A DNA stretch of 64,000 bases from Himantopus leucocephalus (GCA_003993805.1 RSEF01000004.1:9321806-9385805); one strand, 5' to 3'. Shown: positions 25,901 to 39,342, numbered from the stretch's first letter. The notes: generated by a model from the letters alone, not told the origin. Translations and numbers: made by a program.

Positions 25901-27929
25901 TCTTTTCATTACTGCATCTGAAGTTATGATTCATATATTATGGTGATTCATAGCTTAGCCTTATGAAGCAGAGGTTTATTTTTAGTGTGTTACCTTAAAT
26001 TAGTATGACTAATAAGTGATTTTGAGGTACAGTGATTTCAGTGGTTCTGCATCTACTTGTTAGAATTGAATGTGTTTATATATGACTTACTCTGACACTT
26101 CGCAGTAGACTTTCCAGGGAGTAGGTGACTGCTGGGTGTTAACCATGATATATTAGAATCTTTAAACTCATGAATTATTAGGCCTAAAATGAAATGTGCT
26201 TTACTGCTCAGTTGAGAAACATCTTTGCATCTGACATCTGTTATGCAGCAACAGGGGTCACATTCATACTTCACCGTGCACTATATCATCTCGGAGGCCT
26301 TGGGCAATGGTTTGGCATGTGGTAGAACTCCTCACTTGCTGTTGGGACATCAGCTGGCACCAAAACAGTTTGTCACATAATTTCCAGAAGTGACGAAGCT
26401 CTTTGGAGCTATCTGCAGTGTGAATGTAAATAGGATTAACTCTCAAAGACCGGAAGATTGAATTAAACTGGGATTCTTCAAGATGTGTGATATGAAAGTG
26501 TGTTTATTTCCTCCTCTGTCCTACAGAGTTTTTCAGGATTTGAAATTCACTATCTCTGGTCAAAATAAAATTTAAATGGTCCTGGATATTTTCCTCCTTA
26601 TGTACCTTTGGGACAAGCATGATGGGGCAAGGGGGTGCATATACTCTCTAGGATTTTTGCAAAGAGGAGATGTTTTCCAGACCAGACTGATAGGTCATAA
26701 AAAACCCGTTCATATGAAGAACTCCGATTACTGGTAGGAAAGCACCTCCCCCACCCCCCATTATGCTAGACAAATATTTTGTACTTTCTGTTCGCGTTCC
26801 CCCCCAAAAAAGAAAAAAGAGATCAGGAAAGAAACCTGGGGGGATATCTGAAAATTACCTTAATGCTTGAAATCTTGTTTGAAGACTGTTTGACTTCTGA
26901 GTATTGGCATTAAAGAGTAGTTGAAGAGAATTTGTCAGTGCCATCAAGATTAATATATTTTTTGAGATTTTAGCAATTTTTTTATGTAGCTTGTTATACA
27001 TTGTGAAAAACTGAATAGGTAGTGAAACTGATATTTAACTTGTAAGTCCTTAAAAATTTCAGACTCAAAAATTCACCTAAATCTATTCCTACATTAATTT
27101 CAGTAGTAGTCCTTGTAGAGCTTTTGTATTTCTCTCTGTGAACAGATAATTGCTGCTATTGCCCCTCTCCTCTTGGTAAAGTGGATATAATGAGCTTCAA
27201 TACAATCAATATCTAGAAGCAGAGAAAAATTGCAAGGTTAGGGGATTTTTCTTGTTCTTCGACTAATTCTTCTCCTTAAACCGTTAAGTGTACGTATGGC
27301 TGACATTTTGCTCTAGACTTAGTATCGATATCTTAAAAAATGTAACAGACACAAAAAGCTCCTGGAACATGAGGTCATGGGTTGTCATTTCCCTTGACGG
27401 GCAGGAGTGTGTTTGTTTTATGACGATAGTTTTTGTCAGGGGACTTACAGCCTTTCTTACACCTCCTTCAAGGTTATGCTTTCCCTACAGCATGTTTGTA
27501 AGGGCCTGCAGGTGATAGGTAGTACCAAGGGAAGTAGTTTCACTTTTAGCTTTGACAGCCATTTGCTGCATTACTTACATAAAGAGTATGACACATTTGT
27601 TTTCCAAAAGCATCCTTGTTTCTTTGTCTCACTTGATTTGGTGTTGAAGGACCCTGGTCAGTGGAGTTGAGGGTAATGTTGAGATAGTAGGAAAGATTTG
27701 TTTCAAATCTGCCTGACACATCTGCAGTATGGCTCAGTATAATTGCTTCTTTCTGCACAGTGGAAGACATGTTGGAAGCATGAACTTCATAGATTAACAC
27801 AGCAATTTTTGACGCTGGATCTAAGCCCACTTAAGCTTTCTCTTGAGTTGAAGTTTTGAATCATTTTCTTCTAATCAAAGCCATGGTGGTATTTCAGTAA
27901 TAAATCTTTCCTATGTTTAGATACCTCAT
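22933..27929. other. Non-coding stretch, nothing recognised
   Basis: About 5 kb of AT-rich sequence. A small tandem duplication, TTGTCTAACAAGRTG, lies at 23159-23190. A 12-bp palindrome, CATGCATGCATG, lies near 25475. There is no gene, RNA or repeat family. Confidence 0.55.
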
Positions 27930-28300
27930 GTGTCTGCAGTCCCAGGCACTGCATTTCTCTGCTCTGGACCAGGGACACCCCTTTGCCGCCTTTGCCAGGC
28001 ATCCTTGTTCTGCTCCCTAAAGCCTGCCTGGTTCTGCCGGCATGGCGTGGCTGCCGCGGAGGCAGTAGGCATTGCAAGAGCCGCAGGTTCTGTGCAGAGA
28101 ACCAGTGTGGAATTCTGTGCTGCCAGGGAAAATGGTGAATTACAGAGGGAGGAACTCAGTGGCCTGGTGCCATCCAGGTGTGGGGTTTGTGCCGACAGGA
28201 GGTGGGTGCTTTTTCCACCACCATGCTCCTCTGACTGGGCACGCTCAGTAGCTTATCATGTTAAGGGTGGACAAATTAAACATACTCCAGCGTGCAGCTG
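27930..28300. other. Short GC-rich island
   Basis: Bases 27961-28080 are about 63 percent G+C by hand count, far above the AT-rich surroundings, and the 370-bp stretch keeps several CpGs (for example in CCGGCATGGCGTGGCTGCCG). A 123-codon plus-strand frame covers it, but frames are long here on both strands because stop codons are rare in GC-rich DNA. I recognise no protein. It could be a promoter-like element, a repeat fragment that I do not know, or a conserved non-coding element. Confidence 0.45.
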
Positions 28301-28686
28301 AGTGAGCCATATCTGAAAGACATGCAAACCTATTAATTTGACACAGGTTCCAGAAAACAAGCCTCCGTTAGTAATACTGGACTTTATTAATCTGAGCACA
28401 GTAGTGTTCTAATGGAGCAGTGTGGTTTCTAGATGCACATTGGTTCACTTGGCAAGTTATTGGAGCATCAGCAGAGCAAGCAAAAGGTAGTATGTATGCT
28501 GATGGAATGACTGTAGTGCAAATATGGACGTTGTATATGTATCTGAAAATCCTACTCAGTCATCAGCAAGGAAATTGTTCCCCGTGCTTGCTTTAGATGT
28601 GACCGTTTCCCATAATATAGGCAGAATAGTTTGGTAAAGAGGAAAAACCCTTTTATGAATATTCTGCGTATTCTGTATTGTATGCA
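28301..28686. other. Non-coding stretch, nothing recognised
   Basis: Base composition returns to AT-rich. No features were seen. Confidence 0.55.
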
Positions 28687-28913
28687 CTTCGTGCCAGTTT
28701 AACAACTGAGACTGGGATTTTTGAGGGGATTGTAAAATCATAAATGAAGTCAAACTATGTATCTAGAATGAAGCGTTAACCTGAGCACCGCTGGTGCTTG
28801 NCTTGTGCCAGTTTAACAACTGAGACTGGGATTTTGAGGGGATAGTAAAATCATAAATGAAGTCAAACCATGTATCTAGAATGAAGCGTTAACCTGAGCA
28901 CCGCTGGTGCTTG
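28687..28913. repeat. 113-bp duplication around a single N (probable assembly artefact)
   Basis: Bases 28687-28800 and 28802-28913 carry the same sequence (GTGCCAGTTTAACAACTGAG to CACCGCTGGTGCTTG), with N at 28801. They differ by small indels in a C and a T run and a few substitutions. The second copy continues into unique sequence. This is the same contig-overlap signature as at 804 and 19126. Confidence 0.85.
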
Positions 28914-30413
28914 TAGTCCCATTGCTTACCCAGGAGTAAGGTAAACAGTGTTTTCTTCTAACAGTGGAATTGCTTCAAGAATGCTTTTTCAAGCTTTTAT
29001 TTATTGTATTCACCTCAGGATCATGAATAAAACAAACAGTAAAAGATGCAACGCTGTTCTCACAATAAGGTCAAATAATATAGAGTGAAATCCAACACTC
29101 TGCAGGAGGCCAACACAAGTCATACACCCCAATTAAGCCATCAAAGTAGATTTAAGTGGAATTTATTTGGTATATAAAGTTTGAACTATGAGTTTCACCT
29201 TTAGAGAGGCAGTCTACAAAGAACAAATGCTGGGCTTGAACTTGTCCCCAAATAAATCAATGTTATCCTGCTGATACCACAGGAAAAAATGACTTCTAGA
29301 GTCAAGTCACTTGACTCTTGTTTGTAAATACCTATTTCTAAACCTTTGGAAAAGTATTTCAGCACAGAAAATAAGGAGAACACATTCCTATCTTGGCCTT
29401 ATGGCTTTCGTGAATTATTTATTCTGGGTTCTGGGTGGCTTGCTTCTTGCCCTTGCCATCTGTAGATTTAATGATTTATATTTCGACTGCAGAATGTTAC
29501 CCAGGATTGAATACTGAGTACAACAGCACAAGGCATCAGGAGATGGGTAGGCACAGGAAATGAAGAACTTCATGTCAACTGTGTTCAAAGGGTGAATGAA
29601 TATAGAGCAAAGTTTTTGCTCTATCATTTGATTATCTTACTCTTTTAGTCCATGTTTGGACATTTCTAGTACACAGTAGAGACTACAATATCATTAAATT
29701 TTTATCTTCTGGTATATACAGAATTTGTAGGCTTTGCGTAAATAAATATTCCCAATACACTGTCTATATTAAAAGTCTCTCTGATATTTCTTGAAGATCT
29801 GCTTAGGGAATATTTATGCTTTTGTATAGGCTGACTTTATATATTGGCTTAACTTGACACTGAGATTCTGAATTTGTGATCACTTGGCCTTTCTTAGTTT
29901 GCGGTTTTTTAATAATATAATTATTAGTTGAGCCTAATGCCTTAGATGAACCATTTTTCTCTCCTTCAGATGAACAAAATAAATTAGTACATTGCTCCTT
30001 TCTGTAGGGTTTAAGATGTTCAGCTTAATAGAAAATGGGAAAAACACCTACATGAGCTCAGCTTCTTGGCTAAGCTTGTTTAGTTAACGTTCAGTGGAAT
30101 GTAACTGAAAGGAAGTAACAAGCAAATTAATCTAATTTGAAAGTTCTGAGTTTTTCTATATGTGTTGTACGTAGAATTTGGACAGTGATATAAAATCCAG
30201 ATCTGCATGTGCTAATTTATGATTGTGGGAGCCTCGTCTTTAGTAAAGGTGGGAATGAGGATACTGCTCTCTTCATCCCATACTGAAGGAAAAGCTAGAG
30301 TTTTTTTCTGCTGGAACTTGCTTGATTGAAATAAGTATATGTGATTCAATATAACATTTAAACATCTCATTATTTCATTTGATATTTATCTTTTTTCTTC
30401 TTTTTGTTTTAAG
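28914..30413. other. Non-coding stretch ending in a strong pyrimidine tract
   Basis: Nothing was recognised until 30385-30413, where TTTATCTTTTTTCTTCTTTTTGTTTTAAG forms a convincing 3' splice-site-like tract just before the broken cysteine-rich frame. Confidence 0.5.
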
Positions 30414-30851
30414 TGCTGTGATAAATTTGGCCCTTAAAATGTGTGGGTTTGCTCAAATGTAGTTCAAAACATCAGCCTTTTGTGGACAGAGATCATCATG
30501 AAAGGAACTGTCAAAGATGAACATGCAGTTTGTTACTGCAGGGAACCAATAAATAAGAATTCAAGCTTGTCAACACTTAGCTGTAGGAAATTTGAAGACA
30601 TTCAAGCTTTAATGTCACAAACATTCATAGAGTGCCGAGAGAGCTGTCGAAATGTCTTTAATGACACCACTTAATGGGAGCAGATAAATGTAGAATGGGA
30701 CCCAAGGCCTATACCTGAGGAGTGCCATAAACAACTCTGTCAATACAGGGAAAAATATAGATCACTGAAATCATATTGTGAGTGGAAAGAATGCGCTATC
30801 AGAATTAAAATGTTGCAAACGCAGCCCAATGGTCTGGAAAGCTGCCAGTAG
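30414..30851 (+). pseudogene. Broken cysteine-rich reading frame, possible decayed exon
   Basis: After an acceptor-like tract ending at 30413, one plus-strand frame starts C-C-D-K-F-G-P and meets TAA at 30435-30437. It is then open for 78 codons, meets TAA at 30672-30674, and stays open for 58 more codons to TAG at 30849-30851. The roughly 136 codons hold 11 cysteines in short-spaced groups. Residue groups include VCYCREP and IECRESCRNVF before the second stop, and EECHKQLCQ, YRSLKSYC and EWKECAI after it. Charged residues are frequent, unlike most chance frames in this AT-rich DNA. C-x-C-R followed by C-x4-C and Y-R-x-L loosely recalls the cysteine-rich domains of the GDNF receptor alpha/GFRAL family. 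That is a hypothesis from spacing only. At least two stops mean it is not an intact exon. The alternative is chance. Confidence 0.3.
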
Positions 30852-31357
30852 TTTCACTAGCTGTAGGGAATTCTACCAATTCAGATTGCTTGTATGTATC
30901 AAATAAACAGGTTAAATAAGAACTTCAGAAAACAAGAACTTAAGGTCACTATTGATAGGTCTCATCCAGGTCTCAGGTGAAATCTTTGGAAATGCCCTTT
31001 TCACAAGAAGTATTCCTAAGTTTCATACTTCCTGTACGGTAGCACAAGGGAATGTGGTTGCAGAACAAGTCACACGTCATCTTCTGTCTTGAGAAAGTTA
31101 TGGCCTTCTCTTTTCCATTGAAATACAAGCCTTTCATCCTGTGAGGGCGTGTTTTCTTTCCTGTGTAAGGACACAGAACATATCTCACTGAATAGACACC
31201 ACAGGGATGTCCCACAGCAGTACACACCTTTCTGAGACCAAAGTGCTCATCTTTCAGGATTGAGACCTGGGCTTTGCTCGGAAGCTTGAGGGTATTAAAA
31301 TACAGCAGTTCCTACATTGTATCTTGTTGCATTATATATTGTTTGGGTTTGCGTCTC
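30852..31357. other. Non-coding stretch downstream of the broken frame
   Basis: An AATAAA lies at about 30901. A short plus-strand run near 31037-31105 reads G-S-T-R-E-C-G-C-R-T-S, again with a C-x-C-R motif, but it is too short to call. Nothing else was recognised. Confidence 0.45.
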
Positions 31358-31380
31358 TTTTTTTTTTTTTTTTTTTTTTN
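31358..31380. repeat. Poly-T run ending in an assembly N
   Basis: Twenty-two Ts run to an N at 31380, then AGGAAAAC follows. No duplicate flanks this N. The homopolymer probably broke the assembly, so the run length is unreliable. Confidence 0.8.
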
Positions 31381-34300
31381 AGGAAAACTAGACTTAAGTT
31401 GCTTTACAAATAATTTGGAATTGTTCATTTAAACTCTGATTATTATGTGCAAATACTTATGTAGGTTAATTTTTAGAATATTTAACTCCTCTTCTCAAGG
31501 AGATGCTTCTAATTATCCATTTTAATAATCCTCAGTGGAACAGGTACCATTTTAAAAATGCACATTAATCATAAGTAACCTATAATTATAAGCAGAAGTA
31601 AGTATTCTTGCACTAATGAGCCAGTGACATTTAAGGACATTTGTGCTAAAAGGGAATACAGCATTATGAAACATTACGTCAGAAAGATGAAACTCAACAA
31701 AACTCCTAAAATGCTTTTCTTTAATGAAAAAGACTGTATTTGACACTGTGATTTTTCTGCCAGTCTTGTTTGTTGCAAGATGAATTGCTGCATGCGATCT
31801 CCGTTACAATAAGAGCAAACTGCATATTTCTGCCTGTGAAATGAAATTAAAAGTTGGGTGAATGCAAGAAGTCTCCCTCTTTGGTCTGTCCTTTCATTCT
31901 GGGCAAGTATTTGATCAAAACTGAAGTGCAGGCTGCTCAACTAAGTATTTAAGGTATAATTAATATTAAGGTTGTGATTAAGTCATTGATACAAGTGAAC
32001 CTTTAGCAATATGCTTAAAAACTGTACTGATTAGAAATGGACTGCTGAATGCAACTCCACGTACTAACCATTGGAGCATTTGCATAGCTGCAGCTAATTT
32101 CAGTGGACTTTCACTAGTGTGAAATGAGAGTAACTCTGCAGAGAATTGGGTTTGAAAAACATATTTAATTTAATTCAATTAATAAACTGATGCCTACAAA
32201 TTGTTGCAGTACCTATAAAAGGAAACAAATACCTGTCAAATATATCCCAGTCAAAGGTATTTTCAGTGAGAATCTATATATTTCTTCTGCTAATTTAAAT
32301 ACAAAACTAAGAATTGGAAATCAAAATTGAAAATAAATTTATGGATGTTCCATAAATGAAATAAAGTTAATTTAAAAAGTCTTTTCTGTTAATTGAAAAC
32401 TGGATTTGTCATTAAAACTGTGAAAGGGAAACCAACAGATAGGTATCACTGAAGGTGAATGTACTACAACAACAGGTGAGTAATATTAAATACCTGCAAT
32501 AAGGATTTTTATATGAAATGTCTGTCAGTAGGATGTGAATGCCTTTTTGCTCATCACCCTGACAAAGGCATACTGGGAAAGGTCCAGAGAATAGGAAAGA
32601 AGTTGTTGTAGATCATTTGGTCGCAGGGTTTTCAGTCCAATTAACGACATTATGTTTATGACTCGGAATCCTGAAGAAGCTGTGTGCATTTTGAGCGTGA
32701 GCGTATTGCATCCAGATGTATATGTTTGCCAGCATTATTTTCCTATTATTTATTTCATATTTTATGAATGGTTGTACCTGGGAGATAATTAACATGTAGG
32801 TCATCCAGATTTTCTTAGGTGTCTTACTGCAACACTGCAGGAGTCCTTTCACCTGTCTCTGTATTGCACACATTTTGTGTCCCATTAGTGTCACTGGAGT
32901 TATGTGTGAGTTTGGAAGGAAAATACAGCAAGGGAAAGAGCACCCGAAACTAATATTTACCACCAAATAGGCAAATCCTGCTTCTAAACCAGGATTTCAC
33001 AGATGTGTGTAATTTAAAGGGCAGAATCGTCACTGTACAGAAAACAATAAACATACAGAGCCTTTATTATGTAGTGCCTGATACTGAAGTGCGCTTAGCA
33101 TTATTAGTAAATCATAGTATTTTATGATAAACGTGTGGCTCATTCATCTGCCTTTTTATAGTGCAGCTTTTGCAAAGCTGCCCAAGTTAATTCTGATATA
33201 GAAGGCCTGTGTGAAAATAGAAGCATTTCATTAAGAATACATTAAAAGGAAACTAAAGTGATGAAAATATGCCAGTAATGAATCTCCACAATTAATGGCC
33301 CAAATTAATGAAGGTTTCTCAATTCAGGAGTGAAATAAGAGCTTCTAGAATACTTGCTCACAGATATCTAGCTTTCAGTCCCAGAAAGGAGAGGATTAAT
33401 TTATGTCCTCTTCGATGGATTAATGTTATTTGGCACAATTTGTAAAGTTCTTTCTTCTCTCTCATTCTTATGTATAGCGTCAGACCTGTATGCTGAGAGC
33501 TATGAGAGGAAGTAGCGAGTAAAAGAAATAATGCATACATTATCCCTGCTTCTAGTTAAGTATCCTGTGCATCTGCAGATTCAGTTAGTTTTGGAAATAG
33601 GAGAAAGTGCTTGAATAGCAATATTTTTTCAGATGCTTTTTGCGCGGAGGTTTAATATGCATAGCTTGTCTTCAGTACACCTGTATGCAGTAGACTGAAA
33701 TGGATCTTGCATTATCCCTCAATATGCTTTACCATGTGAATCCATTTTAGATTCTTTTAAAGCAGGAAGACAAATACAGGACAGTTATATTTAAAGGAAT
33801 TCCACATCTGACTTACATTGCTGGAAAATAATTATAATCTTGCTGATAATGGTGGTTTTTTTTTAAATCATATGCTTATGAATAATAGGTTTAAATATAC
33901 TTTTTAATATTTTGGACAGAAATTTTAAAAACCTGTATGTATTTCACGTTATCCCATATACTACATGTAGGTTATGCACAGTTGGCAAAGACACAATATT
34001 TGGTCATCCACGTTTGTCTGTCTCTTCCTATCTAATTTACCTTCAGGTGATAAGGTTGGATATTTCTGTTTATTAGAAGTGATCCACAGGTGATGCCTAA
34101 CACTGTAGGCGTATGCTGAGATAGGATAGGTAGCACACCAACTCCTACAGAGGCATTCAGTGTTGTTATAACACGAGTCATCCATAATTAGAGATAGTCA
34201 GAAGCTGAGATTTCTTCAGCAGAGATATGCTAACATCAGATTCAAACTTTCATAATATTGGGGGAATGACAAATCTTTGAGAGCTTCCTATTTACTTGTA

Positions 34301-36417
34301 GTTATCAGCAATGCCAAAGACAACAACCAGGAATTCCAGAGGAAGAGCTGATACTTATGTCTACAGAAGCTAATGGAAGCTCAGGAGGGTAGGAAATTGC
34401 AGGTGACCATTGCTAGAAAAATTCAAAGCACCCTTAGTGCCAGTACTGGAATAGCATCAGGACTTTGACGAGGATACTACCACAGCAGCTCTTTTTCTTT
34501 CATTGTTATTGATAGCATAGTATTAAAGGACACTGTCTCCGCGTTCTACGTTTCAGATGAGACAGAACAACACTTGGGCTGATTCCATGTTACCCAGTGT
34601 TTTTGTAAAATCAGTGTTTTAAGCTTGGTGTTCTTGCCAAATTCCAAACACGATTATTCTTTCCTTTGAATTTCAGTTGGTGAGTAGGTGAGTAGGTATT
34701 CTCATTATCGACTTTTGCCTAGTGCTGCTGAATATACCACTCTGGTGACTGGCTATCAGGAGCCTGTCTCTGAACTAATTTTTAGAGAAAAAGAAATTGG
34801 TACTGTGTGAGTAAAGCTGCACGTTATAGCTGAGCCTGCCGAAAAGGGCAATCCATCTCCTCCCACCCCTTCCTTCATGCTGGCTCTGTTCCTTGTTGAA
34901 CCATTGTTTAGCCAATTCTGTTTGCTATACCCAGCAGAAAGGTATTAATTTTTTATTTGCTGGGTTATTTCTACTGGTGTAGAAGCCTTTAAGGTATGTA
35001 GAACTGGATCAAAACACCAGACCGTCTTATCCAAATGCTTATCAAGGTACATCTGGGTAAAAACTGCTGAGATATTGGCTCTCCTAAAATTAGTAACTTC
35101 TGTCTGTACCTTTTTAGTTTTCCTGTAGGACTTTGTTTGTTTTTTAGTCTCCATTTCCATTCTCTTTCTACCAGGGTCACATCTCCCAAATGTCACAGTT
35201 CTCCTTTTTAAGGAAACTTGGGCCAATATTATATCTGTGTTTTCCTTACCGGTTCTTTTACGGCATATGTAGGTATATGTACTTTCTTTTCTCTGGGGCC
35301 ACTTCTAGCTCCTGGGCACGTAACTAGCTTCTCAGTACTTCTGTCACTTCCAGTGTGTGAGCTTCAGGCATAGCCCAGCTCCTGGAAGGGATTAATCTGG
35401 CCAGTTTCCCTGACAGACAACGTGACTGTCATAGCAGAAGGGGGACACAAGTCCCCACCCTCAGCTTCTGAAGCCCTTTAGCCTTTCTCAAAGGAGAATA
35501 GTAGTAGAACAGCAAAAAACATTAATACTGTACTTGTCTCAGGCTAATATATCCCGTTCCTCAGGAGGGATAATTACAGCAAGCTCAGCTAGAGCATCAT
35601 GCTATGTAATATACCCACAGAGATGCACACACAAGGCCCCGTGGCTGGAGAGGTACACGCTTTCCTGCCGGGGGAGTCCTGCTTGCTGTGGTATCAAGCA
35701 AAGCTAAGTGTAGCTGCCTTGGAGCAAGTTGCTACCACGTTCTCTTTGTTAGTGTATTTCTAGATACTAATTCATTTTATATTTGTCACTATTTAGAAAT
35801 ACCTGATTTGTCCCCAGAAGTGTGTGTGTGTCTATCTGTAAAACCTGTACATTAAAATATGATGGATATATGCTTATACGATTACACTGTAAAGATTTAA
35901 ATGAGATATATTAAATATTTGAAGTACAAATATTTAATAACATTTTTTATAATTAAGAAATCCAAAATAGCTATTTTCTTTCCTTTGCCATTTGTTAGAA
36001 TGAACTGATCCTGTGCCATTTTTTTTCTCCATTTAGTACAGTCTCTACTGTGGAAATGTATTTTGAGACATTTTCATTATTTCAGATGCACAAGGAAAGA
36101 CTAATCAGCTAATGTTAGAAGACTAACAACATTCAAATGCAACAACAGATGGCATTAGGAATATTGCTTGAATAGGGAGTTTAAGATGAGGCTCAGAACT
36201 CCACGTATATTTCTGCCTAGGTTGCAGCACATGCCTCTTGATGTACAGCTGCTTTTGTCTGTAGATCCCAGTTATATTTAGGCACTTGCAAAACTAAAAA
36301 TGATGAACTGAAAACCAAAATTAGTATTGATTTAAATATCAAAACATGATCTTGCTTACCAGTTATTAGAGTATGGAATTTTTACATTGAACTATATTAA
36401 CTGTGTTACTATAAAGA
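31381..36417. other. Non-coding stretch, nothing recognised
   Basis: About 5 kb. The minus-strand open frame at 32613-32966 (117 codons) has no recognisable domain and no supporting splice or promoter context. A GTGAGTAG tandem pair lies near 34680. Base composition rises slightly at 35340-35720 without a frame or repeat that I can name. Confidence 0.5.
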
Positions 36418-36437
36418 GAACTGGCAATTGCCAGTTC
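36418..36437. repeat. Perfect 20-bp palindrome
   Basis: GAACTGGCAATTGCCAGTTC is its own reverse complement over all 20 bases with no spacer. The next flanking pair does not match. Its role is unknown. Confidence 0.9.
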
Positions 36438-39309
36438 ATTATTAATGTCAACTTACATGTATCCTAATTTTGCAAAAACCTGACAATTTGGATTGCAATT
36501 CCCTGTACCAAGTATCAAGGCCAACAAAATATTTCCTTTTTATTTTGCTTTCAGAGTATCATCTAAAATGCTCTGTGTGTGTGTACAAGAACATGGGAAG
36601 GAAATAAAGTATTCTTTGCTGCGGTTAAAACAGAAAGAACCCACTGGGTACTTACCTTTGAGAAGGCTTGGCACTGCTAGTTTTTGCAATAGGGAGTTGG
36701 TATTTGGCAGAGACAGCCATTTGTCTCTCTTTGTTGTTTCCTTAAACTCTTGACTTTTTTAGACTTTTGAAAATGTTTATTTTTTACATGTTCTGTATGG
36801 ACCTCCTAGTATGTGGCCACTAAATCCTTGAATTATGTCCTCCAGCCTGAACCTGCTCCAAACCCTTAAAACATACTTGGATTTATGGATATGTACAATA
36901 TCTGGGCATGTTGTACTGTTCTCAAAGACTGATCAGGCAAGCTACCCACACTCTAGAACTGCATGAGCTCTGTAGACGCCTTGTAATTCATACTTCATTG
37001 CATGGGAATTACAATGCATATATAGAAATATCTCAGCTTTGGACAGTTACTGTCCTGTTTGACCAATGCAGCTTGAATTGAAATGAATTATAAAGGAAGA
37101 GAAGTGTCTCATAGAGTGTGTCATAGATTGGGATGTGTAAAGGTTAAATCGACTTGTAGTGGAGGATTGGATTTGGGAGCTGGGAAGAAAGAGGTCAAAC
37201 ATTGAAGCTTGGAACTGAAAATGCATGTTTTCCTAGATTCCATGAAAAGATAACACTGGAATTTTGTTTGATGAAAAATGTTATCACAGCTCAGAATTCT
37301 TATTCCACTTTGGACTAAAGTGAGAATCTGAATTTGAGAATTCTAAGTCTTTCCTGCTCCAGTACAGTCTTTAATTACAGAGTGCCTTACTGTTTCTTAG
37401 CCAAATCAAGTAAGGCTGGCACCACATGGAAGCACAGGGTAGTCTACTTAGAGAAAGCGTCATTAATTAGAGTTAACTGCAAGTTTAATGTCTGGTCCTA
37501 AGACAAAGATTAACAATATGTTTAGTAGAGTAGGACCAGAACATCTGAAATGATGTGTTGGCCAAGTCCCTCAATGAGACCACTTGAACTCTTTAATGTT
37601 ATATTATAATGTCAGTGTCAGATTCAGGTCAACTTTAACACAGATTTAGAGATAACATATGATGTCTTATAATGGACTATTAAAGTTTGTATACCTGATA
37701 CAGGCAAGTAACTGACCTTTATTACGGCAGTATGAGTTGCTTCAGTATTCAGTGTCTTTGGAAGTCAACCTGCTGATTTTTAATACAGGAGTACATGCTG
37801 ACAATTTGGGCTCACCTATAAGGACAGGTTGGTGTGAGGGCGTTTTCAGATTTCCAGTTTTCCATGAAGCTACAAGAAATTTGAGTGCCTGAGGATATCG
37901 TCTCAATTGCTACAAATACAATATGCAATCAAAATTACTCATACTAAAATAACTGTAAGATGCTGTGAGCATTAAACCCCTTATTATGATTTTTGTCAGT
38001 AATTAAAGTGTACACTTTTGTTCCTAAAGCATTAACTAAGATCAGCTCAACTGTTAAATGAGTCTCTTGCTGAAAGTACACATTTTCTTTTACAGTGGTG
38101 CTGAAACACTAGATGTCATTTATTTGGTTCTTTTTTTATATTGACATCATCGCTCCAGTCTCTGAATGTTTTCCAAACATACACATTCCTGTGAATCAGA
38201 AACTTTATGGCAGTAGAATGACTAAGAGATGAAAGCTAACGTTTTAGACAGATTTAGCATTTGAATTGGTTACAAAGGTATGTCCATATTTTAATGAAGA
38301 AAAATTGACAAAATGACAAATGTTTAAAGATGCTTGAAGTTCAGTGGGAGTTCTTCTGAACTTTTTAAATATTTCAAAACTTCATTTTCTGAATGTCATC
38401 ATTTTCCTACTATGTTTTTATAAGTTTTAATATATTGATTTATATATGCTTTACAAATATATTTTTTAAATTTTCTAAGCTATTTCATGAGTTCTTATGT
38501 ATATATGAATTATATGAAATAGACATATAATATGCCATAGCATAATAGTATACATATTGTAGTATTTAATTTTATATTTTTTATCTTAGAAGTCATTAGG
38601 ACACTTAACCAGATTAGTTTTGAATTAAATCTAGTCTGCTAATGCTTTTATTTTGGTTAAGTTTATTTCTACCCAGTCACTCTCAAAACGCTAGAAGTAA
38701 CAGCTTTATTTCAGGAAGAACTCCAACATGAATTTTATTTTTACTCATATAAATGTATATTTACTCATATACATCCATGGGTACACCAGCCTGCTACTTT
38801 GCTTTAACCTGGCTCTGTCGATATGATTCCTGAGGATAGTAGTTCCAGAAATCACCTCCATAAGTGTGCTTTTGTACATTATTTACTTTATATTTTCATC
38901 TTGTAAGCATTTGCTGTTTATGTTTTTTTACTTCTTTAAAACATTAATATGACTAATTCTAAGGGCATATAATTCATATTCATAATACATATACACCAAA
39001 TTTACATTGGAACGGTCTATTCTATCACTATGTATGTGTTTTACTACTTTTATTTGTATAAGTGATGGCTTATTGACCAAATCCAAGTTTAACAGGCAAA
39101 TGCTAGAATTTAACAAAATCAGTTTGTCATTTTTCTCTAATCAATAAATAATGTACCTCTAGCTTTTCTAAGTAATAAATTTCTGTACATCTGCGTACCA
39201 GTGACAAACTTCATTTATGTCAGGCAAACTCCAAAAATTGCCTACTACTTCTGTAAGACTAGCAAAACCTCAGCAAGTTCAACAAAGGGCAGCTGCAATA
39301 CAAAATGGC
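36438..39309. other. Very AT-rich non-coding stretch
   Basis: It is especially AT-rich at 38400-38600 and 38740-38775, the latter with two ATTTACTCATATA units. No gene or repeat family was recognised. Confidence 0.55.
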
Positions 39310-39342
39310 TTGAAAGATATTTTGAAAGATGTTTGAAAGATA
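39310..39342. repeat. Short tandem repeat, three units
   Basis: Three consecutive units of 11-12 bases: TTGAAAGATAT, TTTGAAAGATG, TTTGAAAGATAT. Confidence 0.75.

Noticed and set aside
27930..28301. 123-codon plus-strand frame as a gene
   Set aside because: Stops are rare here only because the segment is GC-rich; both strands are open and no domain or known protein is recognised.
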